Below, one piece after another: positions 63,494 to 64,000 of a stretch of DNA of 64,000 nt (position 1 is its first letter; each line of letters begins with the position of its first letter). The stretch comes from HdN1 sp052035295. Its GTDB lineage: Bacteria; Pseudomonadota; Gammaproteobacteria; Pseudomonadales; Ketobacteraceae. A program made the position numbers and the translations under genes. The DNA lies in the NCBI GenBank assembly GCA_052035295.1, contig JBPOHS010000046.1, positions 1 through 64,000 on the forward strand. Reading direction: 5' to 3'. The notes below the pieces were generated by a model. That model was not told the DNA's origin, ran no database searches, and was given only the letters and a program-made list of their open reading frames with translations.

Positions 63494-64000
63494 TTATAAT
63501 GAGTCGCCTGAGCGAATGCTGTTCCAAAGCGTGGTGCGGCGATGAATATCTTCTACGGGTTGCAGCCATACCAGTTTGTCTTGACCGCTATCGGCGGTTG
63601 GCAGGTCGCGGGTGTTGTTGAGGCCTTGTCGTTGCACCAGCGCTTGGCTGGCAGCGGGCTCAAGCATGAAGTCAATCCATGCATGGGCAAGATTTGGCTG
63701 GGCCGTATCACGGAGAATACTCCAGCAGTCGAGCCATGCAAGTGCGCCTTCTTGCGGAATGACATAGCCGATGTCGCCGCCTGCATCCTGCAGTTGTTTG
63801 ACCTGCTGACTGCCGTAATTGGCAAAAACCAGTGCCACCTGTGTTTTTGTGAACCAGTCCACGACTTCATCCGGCTGCGAGTAGAACGTCAGCACATTGC
63901 GGCGCAGTTCGACCAGTTTTCGGGTCACCTGCGTCCAGTCTTCCGTGCCGATATGAAACGGATCTGCCAGCCCGATCGCCTGCGCGGCCAGACTGAAACT
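63494..64000 (-). CDS. Extracellular solute-binding protein, PotD/PotF-like (3' part)
   Basis: The frame runs off the right edge, leaving the C-terminal 168 residues. Features such as VALVFANYGSQQVKQLQ, GYVIPQEGALAWLDCWSI and AHAWIDFMLEPAASQALV match family 1 solute-binding proteins, of which polyamine-binding PotD/PotF are typical. Substrate cannot be told from this part. The gene ends 46 bases before the GGDEF-EAL gene on the same strand, so it may be part of the same unit and could feed ligand information to that sensor. Confidence 0.82.
   Translation of the reverse strand, partial: SFSLAAQAIGLADPFHIGTEDWTQVTRKLVELRRNVLTFYSQPDEVVDWFTKTQVALVFANYGSQQVKQLQDAGGDIGYVIPQEGALAWLDCWSILRDTAQPNLAHAWIDFMLEPAASQALVQRQGLNNTRDLPTADSGQDKLVWLQPVEDIHRRTTLWNSIRSGDSL

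Overview
The window looks like a chromosomal segment of a free-living gammaproteobacterium, perhaps near the Pseudomonadales. This rests on conserved gene orders (nrdR-ribD-ribE-ribBX-ribH-nusB-thiL-pgpA, xseB-ispA-dxs, minCDE, dusB-fis-purH-purD, aroQ-accB-accC-prmA, lapG-lapD), on Coq7-type ubiquinone hydroxylation, and on two AraC regulators of the type with a large N-terminal domain. The genus cannot be fixed from what is visible. I see no tRNA, rRNA, prophage, transposase or CRISPR array.

Layout. 0-6 kb: ettA (-) and glyA (+), then an accessory patch with a 143-bp nested hairpin element, a DUF695-like gene, a lipoprotein and a split YeeE/YedE transporter. This patch separates glyA from nrdR, which are often neighbours. 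5.9-12 kb: nrdR, the riboflavin genes, nusB, thiL and pgpA as one compact + strand cluster. The ribB gene is the RibBX type, with a GTP cyclohydrolase II-like half lacking the zinc cysteines. 12-17 kb: two tandem M14-like metallopeptidases (one exported, one cytosolic) and a secreted alpha/beta hydrolase. 17-22.5 kb: a minus-strand run of succinate-semialdehyde-type dehydrogenase, thioesterase, iron alcohol dehydrogenase, DMT exporter and NodB-like deacetylase. A 17-bp tandem repeat array follows. 22.7-31 kb: dxs-ispA-xseB, an OmpA-like protein, an AraC regulator with an unknown 343-aa protein, and minCDE. 31-39 kb: coq7, a small lipoprotein, a Ycf46-like AAA ATPase, a second AraC regulator, a large hybrid sensor kinase, an HDOD protein and a cNMP-binding/rhodanese protein. 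40-44 kb: opgG, a small unknown gene and opgH for periplasmic glucans. 44-56 kb: purD, purH, fis, dusB, a zinc-ribbon/DUF3426 membrane protein, prmA, accC, accB, aroQ and dsbD. 56-64 kb: lapG-lapD, a 19-bp tandem repeat array, a DUF2333 gene, ppa, a dCache-like GGDEF-EAL protein and the 3' part of a solute-binding protein.

Most of the window is core metabolism. The parts most worth attention are the hairpin element at the glyA/nrdR break, the M14 pair with altered active-site motifs, the deacetylase with a His-to-Gln change at a metal site, the two short-period tandem arrays, the unknown gene inside opgGH, and the signalling block at 34-40 kb. In that block two convergent gene pairs end on shared TTAA stop codons. 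LapD, LapG and the GGDEF-EAL protein suggest c-di-GMP control of surface attachment, but no large adhesin is present here. I did not find a clearly new multi-gene system.
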